From NCBI GenBank assembly GCA_963930775.1, contig OZ005696.1:4712001-4776000 (forward strand): a DNA stretch of 64,000 nt. Reading direction: 5' to 3'. Of this stretch, positions 22,226 to 32,133 are shown one piece after another. The position numbers and the translations under genes were made by a program. This stretch comes from Cliona cf. orientalis (lineage: Eukaryota; Porifera; Demospongiae; Clionaida; Clionaidae). Within the stretch, counting starts at the first letter, position 1. The number at the start of each line of letters is the position of its first letter. A model generated the notes under the pieces. That model saw only the letters and a list, made by a program, of their open reading frames with translations, was not told where the DNA came from and did not search any database.

Positions 22226-23175
22226 CAGTAACCTGCATGAGCACTGTGAGAATAGCAGTCTTCTTTGGACACCATTCCGAATGCAAGAGTAAGCAGTGCT
22301 CTTGGCATACTACTGGCCATCATATGTCTTCATGATGCCCTTTACCTTGCTGAAGACCTTAAGAGAGGATTTAGGTCTGGTGAATAAGGGGGTAAAAAAA
22401 GCAACCGAGCACCTGCTTCGTCCTCAAGTATGTCTGATATCTCTTGTGCATGATGTATAGAAGCATTGTCTAGTATGACAACGGAGTGTGGGTTTGTATA
22501 GTTAAATGGCTGAAGAACTGGTAATGGGCAGCTTCTCACAAAAGTAGCAAATTTGTCACCATTCACGTTACCTTCTGCCAGGTATACGTCGTGGATACCA
22601 TCAAGAGACATCACCGGTATTGCTGAATAGCGGGTACCGCACACCAGCAATCGATGGTCTTTTGGTGTCATGCCTCTCAAACTGTATCCACGCTTTCGTA
22701 TGCAATTGCGCCGGTCACATCCACTCTCGTCGATCCAGATGAGCATGGACGGATCGTACCTGGACACATCAGCCATAAACTTAGCCCTTTGCTCCTCACT
22801 ATGTTGCAGAGCAACTCGCTGAATCACTTGGCGCGTGCAACCCATGAATTTGAGTGTTTTGCATATGATTGACACGTTGACAGTGACTCCAAATTTTGAA
22901 ACAAGCCTCGCTTGAATTTCACCAAGGTAAATGCCAGGGTTAGTCAGTGTTAGCCTAAGCAAAACTAACTGCTCCAGGTCTCCAAGAAGTTTAGGAGGTC
23001 CGTGGCGGTAGCTTCTTGGCTTTACATCGCCTGTTTGTTGGAATAACTCAATGTATCTGTACACTGAACTTTGAGAAACAGATAAGCACTGTGATATCTT
23101 GGCCACATCCAGATCGTGCGCAAGGTAAAGCCACACAGCTCTCCATCGCAAATCGGTAGAAAAGGCTCTTGGCAT
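22226..23175 (-). pseudogene. IS630-like (DDE_3) transposase, missing catalytic Glu
   Basis: It starts at ATG 23,175 with a homeodomain-like HTH (residues 1-60: RWRAVWLYLAHDLDVAKISQ), a winged region, then the catalytic core with LIWIDESGC (Asp149), HSVVILDNASIHH (Asp236) and LPPYSPDLNP (262-270). Directly after DLNP, where PIEE should follow, a 1-nt deletion shifts the frame and the open frame ends at 22,342. The remaining C-terminus is still readable in other frames (VFSKVKGIMK, then LAFGMVSKEDCYSHSAHAGY) down to about 22,226. The third catalytic acid is therefore lost and the product is presumably inactive. Convergent with the 384-aa gene. Confidence 0.85.
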
Positions 23176-23654
23176 CCTGATTTCGATTTAAACTTTGCGC
23201 GGTACCACAAAATACTTGCTGCGTTATACGCATGCATGAGACTCACAAAAAATGTTTTTGTCAACTAACCTGCAAACTTCTGTACTATACATTTCTACGC
23301 TTGCTTTTTGAGGGGTGCAAAAATAACCAGTAATAATGTGATTGAATCAAAACTGATAAACCTGAGCCATCGTGACAACTAGGGAACAACCTGCACGAAA
23401 CATAGCTACCACACTCAACAAACGCATCAAGATTAATAGGTGCACAATAGTCGAGAAAAGCAAGCGTAGGGATGTATAGTAGATGCGATTATCTCTTGTT
23501 TGTGTACTTTTTGATCCTGCCATCCCTAAAGTAAGCACTTGAGAGCCACTGCCTATTTATCCTTTCACTGGACAACTGACTTACCGAACACAGTAGGGCT
23601 TCAGGACCAGCTAAACAACAAATTGCCCCACAGGACACCAATCTGTGATAATTT

Positions 23655-23820
23655 ACCTTGTTTAGTAGATGGATGCTGTCCTGCTCTTTCAATAAACTCA
23701 GAATATCCTGCTCTCTCTGTAGACTGAGGCTGTCCTGCTCTCTCCGTAGACTCAGGGTGTCCTCTCTCCGTAGACTGAGGCTATCCTGCTCTCTCGGTAG
23801 ACTGAGGCTGTTCTGCATTT
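23655..23820 (-). repeat. 24-bp tandem repeat in a BEN-gene exon (copy A)
   Basis: Six to seven units related to caggatagcctcagtctacg-gaga, one of them 3 bp shorter. In one frame they read REQDSLSL-like; in another, PQSTERAG-like with one stop. Unit length keeps frame. The equivalent exon of copy B holds an unrelated 73-bp repeat. Confidence 0.8.
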
Positions 23821-24628
23821 GAGGACGACTGATGAGGGAACCTCTCCCACGTTTCCTGAAGACTGGATAGAGGATAGATCTGCTGCTGGTTCTTTCTCTG
23901 ATGACTGGGTAGATATAGATGGAGCATGACTTTCAATGCGTATAATTTTGCCTGTACATAACAATAGCATAAAATCGTAAACAAAACGATAGAAAAATGC
24001 AGAACAAACCTTCTGCCTTCTTTATTGGTGGTTTCCCACTCACAGCTTCAGTCTTTTCTCCCAGTCGTTTCTTAGCTGCATATGTACATAAATATTTCAA
24101 TGCTGTACATGTACATTGTCAGTGCATGTAAATGTACATATCAGTGCAAGTAAGATGTTATCGAGGTAACATCTACACTCGATATTAAAGCTTACATTTC
24201 GGTTTAGCACCCCTACTACTTTTCGAGTCTTTATCTGCTGTCGTTTGTTTTGCAAGTACATGTGAGTATGTATGAAATGAACATATTTACATGTACATGT
24301 ATCATTCTATAACTTCACTGTACTTCCAATATTAATAATTGCTAAAAATGTATGTGTGCATGCAAGTCGGACAATCTGCCATATACACGCCATATTACAT
24401 TATTATAGCTTAAGTCACTGTTTATTTCAACTGGTGACCCGTCTATGTTGTTGCCCTCCAGTTCCCTCATGCGCGCGTCAACATCCGCTCAGGTTCCCAC
24501 GGCTGCCACTTTGCCGAAATAAACTTTTCCTCCTTCCTTCACTTTCGGATCTTTGGGTTGTACTATTCTGGACTCGTGGATAACACTGTACATTTTCTCT
24601 GACGGCCAAAATATCAGGTAGTAGCACT

Positions 24629-25149
24629 CTGTGGTACAGCAATTTTAAAATTTAATAACACAGCTAGACAGAGCACTCTCCAGCATGCTATGCTTTATGA
24701 GCGACATCATCAGTAGCTACAAGCACTGTTAATAGCTGTATTTTGTGGCTAATACTTTTCTTCTCCTGAATCTTTTGTATTCGCTTTCACAGTGCCATGG
24801 TTGAAGCTGGTTGAGTTCTGCCCTGGCCAGCTGGTTCGATGTGTGGACTAGCTTGTGCTGAATATACGCGATGGTAAAACAGACAGATGAATAGCTTCTA
24901 CGATGAGGTACACTTGTAGAATGATGAGGAGCTTCTGCGATCAGCTGGCCCATGATCGTTATTTTAAACCTCCCAGCGTCTTCTCACCAGGTGTCAAAAC
25001 GATTGCGACCTTTGTACTGTCCACATCGTTCCATACCGTATGGTCCATATTATGCACGTCGTTTCCGCTTCGTTTTTTTTAGACGGAACACATGCGTTCC
25101 AACGATCGTAGAACGGTGAACAGAACAAATTTTTTATTGATGACTGCTG
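24629..25149. other. 5' flank of BEN gene and right end of element copy A
   Basis: No exon equivalent to MATKKSVSRTLRK of copy B could be found here. The segment ends with the right terminus of the element. Confidence 0.4.
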
Positions 25150-25350
25150 TATATGCCAATAACTTGTGGCCACACTATGCATTATATGTACTATGCAGTA
25201 GTATAGCACCTACTATAATCATCTGTGAATTTAGCTAGGTCGATTTATTGAGGCTAGTATTGGACATTTCTGCAGTTGACTTTATTTTCAGTAATTGTAG
25301 ATGTATATGTACATTTTTTTCATATGCTCCTAGTGATAGTCATTGAGATA

Positions 25351-25963
25351 TGTGACCGGATCTGAGAAAACCCACCATATTGGTCAATCCATAAAAATTT
25401 GGTTGCCTCCAAGTCTGAGACACATTGCTTGCTTGGCTGTGGAGCTAGAGTGCTTTGTTTGTGATTTCACCACACCCTCAATAGTCAAGAAATTACGGTC
25501 TAAAGGCGTTGCTATGCATGCATATGGCGTTTCCGTATACTACGTGTGAATCGGAAATCAATTAAATGGACGTGGGTGGAGCCATTCGAAATGAACATAA
25601 AGATCGAGCAAGGGTCGGATTTCAATATTGACAACGGTTGCCGATTGTTCTTTGATGCCCAAGAAGCTAAAAAAGTGAGGGAACGTACAGTAGTTTGATA
25701 AATCGCTGTATCTAAATAGAGAATTCTAATTAGTGCCCATAGCAACAGGCTCTGTGTACAGCAGCTGTACTGACTAGGTAGGTTAAAATGAAGGCTTATT
25801 TCGTCTTGGTAGCTTACGCAACTGTTACAGTTAGTAGAAGAGTTCTTTGACATAAATGTGGCAAAAACTGGACTTTGTTATTTTTTGACTGTTGATACTT
25901 AAATTGCGCATTGCACCATAAGCACGTTTTGACAATATGCCGGGTTTCTCAAGTCCAGTTGCA
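25351..25963. mobile_element. MITE M2, TGTGACCGGATCTGAGAAAA end
   Basis: Termini TGTGACCGGATCTGAGAAAA and the complement of TGCAACTGGACTTGAGAAAC, TA-flanked (25,349-25,350 and 25,964-25,965). The interior matches M1 in inverted orientation. It lies 120 bp upstream of the RPL12 exon. Confidence 0.75.
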
Positions 25964-26085
25964 TAAAATAGGAAGTGCTTCACAATAATATTTAATTTTT
26001 CTTAAATTATTTGTGTGGATGTTTGGTGCGGGGCTTAGGAGAAGCCTGCAAATACCAAAGTGTTTTTCTTCATTTCTTTATTCAG

Positions 26086-26282
26086 TGAAGCATAGTGGAA
26101 ACATTTCCATGGACCAAGTGATTGAAATAGCACGAACTATGCGTGATAGATCGATGGCCCGCCACTTATCTGGAACAGTGAAAGAAATCCTTGGAACTGC
26201 CCAATCAGTTGGCTGTACTGTCGATGGAGCACACCCACATGACAAAGTTGATGAAATCAATGATGGAACACTCATCATTCCT
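26086..26282 (+). CDS. RPL12: Ribosomal protein uL11 (RPL12), penultimate exon
   Basis: After the acceptor tttattcag, 197 nt encode (completing the split Val codon) [18 protein letters not shown], then [19 protein letters not shown] and [12 protein letters not shown], ending TLIIP directly before a gtaagt donor. This is the conserved C-terminal domain of RPL12. Only about two residues are missing from the protein end, as in other uL11 proteins that stop a few residues after this point. Reading through the donor would add a non-conserved tail, so the spliced model is preferred. Intact. Confidence 0.93.
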
Positions 26283-26368
26283 GTAAGTCGGCAGCAACAT
26301 ACACTGTATGTGACCAGATTTGGGAAACCCTCCATAATGAATTTTCCTGTAAATTGAGTTTCATGTAC

Positions 26369-27614
26369 AGTTCTCCACAGCAACAGAGTAGATTTTTACC
26401 ACTGTGTGGATTTTACAGTGTTTTGTGGTTAAACTTGCATGTATCTATATTTGATTTGATACCCAGTTAGGTCAGTGGATGGAGTGTGCAGTGGGAAATT
26501 GATGTCACCTATATGGCTTCAGCATGCAAAAATGGCCAAAAATTTCCAGTTCTTATGTTAGGCACAATTTCATGGGATTGGATTATTATTAAGAAGCCAG
26601 ATATGCGACGAAGATAGACACCAACTAGATACATCTTTGTGCCAAATAAGAAGTCTTAACCAGAAAGGGTCTTGGAGATATTGACCAAAATAGCCTGAAA
26701 TGTGACAGGATCTGAGAAAAGGGACCACTTTGCGCTATTTCCGAATTGTTGTTTTAAAATGCTTGTATCTCTTGAACCATAGCAGCTATCAACTTTAAAC
26801 CTGGTATGAATATTCTTTCATCATTCTACTACACTCGCTGCAAAGTACAGGCCCCGCCCACTTTCAGTATGGGTGGGGTGATCACGCGTGTCAATCGTAT
26901 TTGAAAATCATCGTTTTATGCTTCACTTTGGTGGCTCACCACTCGGGGCTGGAGGGTTGCTGTAGCTTCTGACATTGGATCTGTGAAATAGAAGGCCCAA
27001 ACTGCCTACAAACCAAGTCTGAAGCTTGGGGCTCTGACAGTTTGTAAAAAATCGAGTTTAGCACAAAGTGGTCCCTTTTCTCAGATCCTATCGCAAATAT
27101 GGTCTATTTACATTAGGCACAGAATCGTGCATGAAAATATTGGTTTAACAGTCAATATTGTGCTCCAATCCTAGTGCGTGGAGCACTTTGCTTCTAAGGT
27201 GTCCAAGTGAGATAAGATAGAAACTATACACAGCCCAACAGCCTTTTTAATACTCTGAAGTTGTTTTGTAGGGTTGACAGTCACTGGCTCACTAGGCAGT
27301 CTGACAGTCGCTTGTGTTAGCTACATACAGTAATACTGTGTAGAAGTAGACATACCAGAGCGATTCCCTACCTTCAGAAGCTTACCTCAACTTGTCTATA
27401 ACCTATCTAGTGGTTTTTGATTGTATTGTTATGTACACATGTATTGTGCACATGATACCAGACCAATATCATAGTTCATCATAGCTTCTGTTATGGAGTG
27501 GTCTTTTATTGACGCTTTGCACACTAAATCTGCTGCTAAAAGTGGTATTTCTATTTATTATAGGTAAAAATAAGTGTGCATGAAAAAAATCTAATCTTTT
27601 GCTGTGTAGCACCG
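26369..27614. mobile_element. Non-autonomous element R1 (TA-flanked), split by MITE S
   Basis: Termini CAGTTCTCCACAGCAACAGA and the complement of CGGTGCTACACAGCAAAAGA, with TA duplicated (26,367-26,368 and 27,615-27,616). It shares most of its length with R2 (33,455-34,512). No coding frame is preserved in both copies. Confidence 0.75.
26702..27094. mobile_element. MITE S inside R1, with empty site in R2
   Basis: Near-perfect inverted termini of about 31 bp (GTGACAGGATCTGAGAAAAG; right end complement of GCGATAGGATCTGAGAAAAG). R2 shows the uninterrupted site aatagcctaaaatatggtct at about 33,786, fixing the boundaries to a few bases and suggesting a short A/T-rich target duplication. Confidence 0.8.
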
Positions 27615-28189
27615 TATGTTTGATCAGCTCTACCATAGAGCTAGCCCATGTTCAAGTTTTAAACCGATTGTACACTTCGCTGTGGTTGAGATACAACACT
27701 TTTTGATTGTGCCACATCCCTAATAATCGAGAAATTGCGGTCTGAAGGTATTGCTATGCACATGCATGGTGTTTCTGCATATTGCATGTGAACCAGAAAT
27801 CAATTAAATGGGCCTGGGAAGAGCTGTTTGAAATGAACGTAAAGATTGAGCAAGTCAAATTTTGTTATAGATAACGACAGCCGATTGTTCATCGAAGCTA
27901 AAGGGTGAGCAATCATAATATAGTAGTTCATTAAATTGAGCTGCATCTACAGTAGCGGTCAATAAAAAGGTAATGTTTCGTTTCGTAAGAACGATAGTAC
28001 TAACGTTTGTATGTGATCGTTTTAGCACTGTTTGCATGCAGCGAGCAACACGCATAATAGTAGGCGTGAACGTACTTGCACTAGTGCCTCAACATGCGAA
28101 CGTAATCCAATATCCGGTTTGCTAAGTACAGCGGTCACACCCCCTTTGCTGGTTCAGACCAGCCGCGTTCTTTTTTCATGGACGTGTGA

Positions 28190-29245
28190 AACAGAACAGA
28201 GATGGTCTATTCCGACTACAAGAAAAGCGTGTACTTGCACTCGCCTCACAGGGCTGCGAAGCCCCAAAGGTCGCCAAGGAACTCCAGAAAGAAAATATGA
28301 AGTGCTCTCGAGTCGGCGAACACAAGTTTCTCTAAGTTTCAAGAGACTGGCTCAATCTTGAGGAGAGTAGGGTCAGGACGATCTTCGAAGGTGACCGCTG
28401 AAATAAAGCAACTAGCAGAAGAGCAAATGCGTAAAGATGACGAGACGACAGCGTACCAGCTGTACCAGTTGCTTTCGCGCACGATTTTGCAATGTCGAAC
28501 GACGCTAGGTTGGACCTTTCGAGGAAGCGCATATTGTCAGTTGATCTGCAACACCAACAAGGTGAAATAGACTCCAGTGGGCCCAGGAATACAGAGACGA
28601 CTCATTTGACAATGTTATATGGACGGACGAGTGTACAGTACGAATGGAAAGCCACAGACGCTTTGCCCATCAAAAGCATGGAGAAGCACCTCGACCTAAA
28701 TCAAGGAGAGGCTAAAATTGTTTATTTAGTTCTACAATGTTACCTTTGTTATGTGTACAACGTACATGTATACTGTAGGCCTAAGCATCCAACCAAGGTG
28801 CACGTATGGGCAAGGATCAGCAAAAAAGGACGTACTGAGATATGTATCTTTGATGGAATTATGAAGAAAGAGCTATTTATTAGTATTCTGGAGGGCACCC
28901 TGCTACCCTTTGTCAAGGATGTGTACCCAGATGGTCACAAACTGATGCAGGACAGTGATCCTCTACACACATCGTAGTACGCCAAAGAATGGATTGATGA
29001 AAATGGAGTGAACTGGTGGAAAACCCCAGCTGAATCGCCTGATCTTAACCCAATTGAAGACCTTTGGCATGAGCTAAAGGAATGTATCTGGAGAGGAGAG
29101 AAGTGAAGCCAAAGACCAAAGAGCAGCTAATACAAGGAATAGCAGTTTGGGGGCACTGTAGATAAGATCAAGTATTTAAAATACATAAGACATTTGAAAA
29201 AAGTTATTCCCAAGGTTATATACTTGGAAGGTGCTGCTACTGGTT
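28190..29245 (+). pseudogene. Tc1-like DD34E transposase, copy B (decayed)
   Basis: Readable in pieces: an N-terminal HTH (ALASQGCEAPKVAKELQKEN), a second HTH/linker with RVGSGRSSKVTAEI, TIWTDECTV-like first Asp region at about 28,620, HPTKVHVWARIS, LMQDSDPLHTS (second Asp) and ESPDLNPIEDLWHELKE (Glu at D+34), ending KVIYLEGAATGY. Lesions: frameshifts near 28,335, 28,560 and 29,100, and a TAG after DPLHTS. The intron homologous to copy A's (12,808-12,884) has its donor changed from GT to GA. The N-terminal exon boundary is uncertain. Confidence 0.85.
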
Positions 29246-29493
29246 ACTAGTATTTCTTATGTTTATTCGTGCATATTATATAATACAAGGTCACCTAGCA
29301 TATAAAATGTGTGTGCAATACAGTAAAACTAATATACTATTCATAACAATACATGGCATACTTGTACATTAGTCATGTACAACATCCTAGAATTTAGTAG
29401 TATCAATGTGTACACATTCGATAAACTCGTATGAAATTAGTTTATAAGCATGTGCAAAAAGAAGTATTATAATAAAGCAAAATAAAAGTTCAT

Positions 29494-32133
29494 TAACTAC
29501 AGTGGGATCGATATCTTTCCACTTGTGCGTAGACGTTCGCAACCCTGACCAATCAAGTTGATGCACCCATTCCAAACGGGTTCGAACTCTTGTGGTGATC
29601 TCCAATATTGAGGGAAAAAAGAGAACAGTAAGTTCTTTAGCTGATTCTTTTGTGCAGTTGGCAGGGCTGGAAGGTCACAAGTACCGGCAAACGTACACCT
29701 TGCCATCACATCCTCTCCAAAGAATGACTCTTGCCAACTTTAAAGCTAAAGTTGGTACCTTACTTTGGCACATCAGTTTTTGGTTGCTCTGAATGACAAC
29801 CATGGAGGAACAAGTTTTTCTTGTTGATGGCAGAAGAAGGAAGTGAGGCACAAGCTGCAGGGCATGATTTTCTCATACTCTGTCCCACAGAGGCATTAAG
29901 TATGGGTACAGCTGTCAAAATGGAGCACGAACATGTGGTGGCAGATGTGAAGGAGGTGTGTGACGACTGGAGGAGAGTAAGGAGGGTGTGGATTGCGTGG
30001 AGCTGGGGGAGGGTGTGGATCCCGTGGAGTTGGAGGAGGGTGGGGATTGTGTGGAGCCGGGGGAGGGTGTGGATCCCGTGGAGTTGCAAGAGGGCAGTCA
30101 TTAGGCCAGCGATCCAAAATAGTACAAACGTTGCAGATCCAGGAAGTGCATCCGGTGGCACATTCCAGTGCATGCAATTTTTGCCGTTCTTTTATCTATT
30201 TTTCTTATCTGTCCTATCTAGGCCATCTTTCACTTCTAGGACTCCAAACAAAGACCAGAAGACAGAGAAACTCTTCTACCTTCTGCTCGTTCAAGTCCCA
30301 TAACCCGGAGACATTCATGAGCTCCGCGGCGACCGCTTTTGTGCATGCTACTCTCAAGCGCTCACAAAAAGTGCCTCGCACAAAAAGTGGCACGTTTTGG
30401 TTCCCTAGGATGGATTCCCATGATTCAAGTACCATTCAATAGCTCTTGTGTTGCTCTACAGTATGAGACTGGAATGACGTGGAGGTTGTAGGAGATGTTG
30501 CACTGGTGGAGGAGGAATGTAAGCTGGTGGTAGCATGTAACTGTCCAAGTCCCCAGCAGCTCCAGTGTCATAAAAGATTCATCTTGTGAGTACTGAGTAC
30601 CAGGCAGGCCTTCCGTAAGGAGATGCCTGGTCACACTTCTCAAGAGCTGCAAGCCTGGCAAGTATCTGCTTTTGATTCTGTAATATTGATCTCTGGACTC
30701 CAAGCATGTGCTCATGCCCCTCCTCCAAGATAGTCACCCTATCGATCAATTTCTGCACTTCCATTTCCAAAGTCAGTAGATCCTTTGATTGGTGATGATC
30801 TTCTGGCTCCTTATTTGGATTACCCAACTTATTTGGAGAAGGTAGCAATGGAACAGACGATGGGGTAGAGATAGTACTACTGAGATTATACCGGTGTGAT
30901 CAACAATTCCGGCTGGTGTTTCAATATTGCCTACATGTAAAAGTGCAGGAGATCAATGTATATGTACATTGTACATGTACATGTTATGCATACTTGGTGC
31001 ATATGTTCATATAGTATCTGTACATAATATTGGTTATTATTATACATGTACCTTTGTTAGATACCTCTATCACTTGAAAGGGGCAGGCAGGGAGAGGGTG
31101 GGGGGCTCTGTCACTTCGGATCAGCCAGCCTCAGTGGAAATGGTGGGATCAGTCATTGTGGGCAGGGAGGGGGTGGGGCTCCGTCGCTTCGGATCGGCCA
31201 GCCTCAATGGAGATGGTGGGGGCAGTCACTGTGGGCAGGGGGGGTGGGGAGCTTCGTCACTTTGGATCGGCCAGCCTTAGTGGAGATGGTGGGTCAGTCA
31301 CTGTGGACTGGGAGGGGGTGGGGGCTCCGTCACTTTCGAAGAAGAATCATCATGAGGCACTATTCGAAGGATTGTTCCAGCTGTGTGTACAAGTAGAAAT
31401 ACTATGAGTGACACCAACCCTACAGGTGTATGAGAGCACACTAACCTTCAATTTTTGCTTTTTTCTTGGGAGATTTCTTGGACACTGTTTTTTTCTCTAG
31501 GTTGTTTCTTTGCTGTATAAAAATGATATGACGCATCAATAATTATGTACCTGTATAATATTAAATTTGGTTAGTTACCTCTCTTTTTTTGTTGAGTCTC
31601 CACATTACCTCTTTCTTCTTCTATAACAACCATGTACTGAAGAATTAAACAGTACCATAAAGCAAATGTACTTAAATGCGTACGAAAGCATGTAACTAAT
31701 GCTAGTTGCATGTTCACGTATACATGTATGTATATATACCTTGCTCTCCTTCAGTTGCTGTTTCCTCTTTATCATCATCTTGCCCCTCTAAATCTAACAT
31801 CAGCTTCTCGCTACCTTACTTCCAAACCCTGCCACCTCCCCTGTGTGCACTTTCGTTTTATCTTTCACTGACTTTGTCCCCAATTCCAGGCTTCTTGTGC
31901 TCAACCAGTTTGGATGGTGGGACCTCGCTGTAGCTGTCTTTTTCTGGCCAATAGATGAGGCACCATTGCTCTAAGAAATTAGAGGCTAACAGTATCATAC
32001 TAAGATCATCAGTTACTAAAGTTTTGCATGTATTAAACTTCATTCAACGTGCACATACACACTTACTCTTCCGTTCCTATATTTCTTTGAGTTGCTTCCT
32101 CAATGTTCTTGAAACTGACTTCTTTGTAGCCAT
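29494..32133 (-). pseudogene. BEN-domain gene of element copy B (multi-exon, decayed)
   Basis: Exons right to left: ATG at 32,133 (MATKKSVSRTLRKQLKE) to a gtaagt donor at 32,066; 31,740-31,970 with WCLIYWPEKDSYSEVPPSKL; a short exon near 31,581-31,637; 31,446-31,512 (KKTVSKKSPKKKAKIE); 31,065-31,380 with 73-bp repeats; 30,440-30,920 with a coiled coil (EMEVQKLIDRVTILEEGHEH ... QILARLAALEK); a Pro/His-rich linker; and the BEN module at about 29,497-29,790. Several frameshifts, a stop in exon 1 and another in exon 2 make it a pseudogene. The architecture equals copy A: N-terminal module, Lys-rich segment, coiled coil, Pro-rich linker, BEN. This suggests a nuclear DNA-binding protein. Confidence 0.7.
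31065..31380 (-). repeat. 73-bp tandem repeat in a BEN-gene exon (copy B)
   Basis: The block tca(c/g)ttcggatc-ggccagcctca recurs at 31,111, 31,184, 31,257 and (diverged) 31,330, an exact 73-bp period. Because 73 is not a multiple of three, the reading frame cycles. It is bounded by plausible acceptor and donor sites (cacacag at 31,381; gtatct at 31,064). Confidence 0.8.

Larger units (their letters stand above)
20904..23282. mobile_element. IS630-like DNA transposon with two convergent genes
   Basis: A 2,379-bp element with inverted termini CGGAGGTTTGCAGGTTGGTT and the complement of CAGAAGTTTGCAGGTTAGTT (19 of the first 22 positions agree), duplicating TA. It carries a 384-aa accessory ORF on + and a DDE transposase on -, converging near 22.2 kb. 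TA duplication and the DDE_3-type transposase place it in the IS630/Tc1/mariner superfamily, in a lineage clearly different from the Tc1-like elements in this window. Confidence 0.85.
20815..23530. mobile_element. Palindromic MITE P3 split by an IS630-like element
   Basis: The left arm (20,815-20,903: aagtataaaaacgattgaat ... agataatcgcatcta) and the right arm (23,285-23,300 plus 23,455-23,530) are those of P1/P2. The IS630-like element sits at TA 20,902-20,903 / 23,283-23,284, and its removal rejoins gataatcgcatctactatac. The far right part of the arm is missing. Confidence 0.75.
17583..24628 (-). pseudogene. BEN-domain gene of element copy A, upstream exons
   Basis: Exons can be followed right to left. 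At about 24,424-24,628, CYYLIFWPSEKMYSVI ... VYFGKVAAVG is a small beta-rich N-terminal module matching WCLIYWPEKDSYSEV of copy B. Short Lys-rich exons follow near 24,193-24,255 and 24,010-24,082 (KKRLGEKTEAVSGKPPIKK). An exon with 24-bp tandem repeats covers 23,660-23,957. Next come 18,140-18,344 (ASIIDLTGVASRKSSPPRIP) and a coiled coil, MRDQQQTFERLAAL, at about 18,100. The acidic/Pro-rich linker is at 17,585-17,840. Lesions: a TGA after KVAAVGT, a frameshift before the coiled coil, and poly-C slippage. The P3+IS630 insertion lies in the intron between 23.5 and 18.4 kb. Confidence 0.6.
12087..25149. mobile_element. Tc1-like two-gene element, copy A (transposase + BEN gene)
   Basis: The left terminus CAGTAGTGGTCAATAAAAAG follows TA (12,085-12,086). 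The right terminus is the complement of CAGCAGTCATCAATAAAAAA, followed by TA (25,150-25,151). Inside, a Tc1-type transposase reads + and a multi-exon BEN-domain gene reads -, in the same order as in copy B. No terminus is seen directly after the transposase, so the BEN gene belongs to the element. The 13,063 bp are inflated by later insertions: a hAT MITE (13,197), a hAT element (about 13.8-16.1 kb), tandem repeats, repeat E with a tandem array, and palindrome P3 carrying an IS630-like element. All of it lies in the RPL12 intron. Confidence 0.7.
2355..26085 (+). other. RPL12: 23.7-kb RPL12 intron packed with transposons
   Basis: The interval runs from a gtaagt donor at 2,355 to a tttattcag acceptor ending at 26,085. 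The flanking exons join in frame into continuous RPL12 protein, which defines it as one intron of 23,731 bp. It holds the elements listed separately, above all the 13-kb Tc1+BEN copy A. The stretch 2,361-2,940 between the exon and the first repeat shows nothing recognisable. Alternatively, the two exons could belong to separate gene copies misjoined in assembly, but the matching splice phase argues against that. Confidence 0.8.

Noticed and set aside
23489-23818. 109-residue SLSLRREQD-repeat ORF as a separate gene
   Set aside because: It is one of two open readings of the 24-bp repeat inside the BEN gene exon; the splice context supports the exon model.
26013-26357. 114-residue ORF containing the RPL12 exon as a stand-alone gene
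   Set aside because: Conservation begins exactly after the acceptor at 26,085 and ends exactly at the gtaagt donor; the residues on either side are intron translation.
29821-30442. Two Trp/Arg/Gly-rich + strand ORFs (160 and 149 residues)
   Set aside because: Antisense of the Pro-rich linker and neighbouring exon of the BEN gene copy B.
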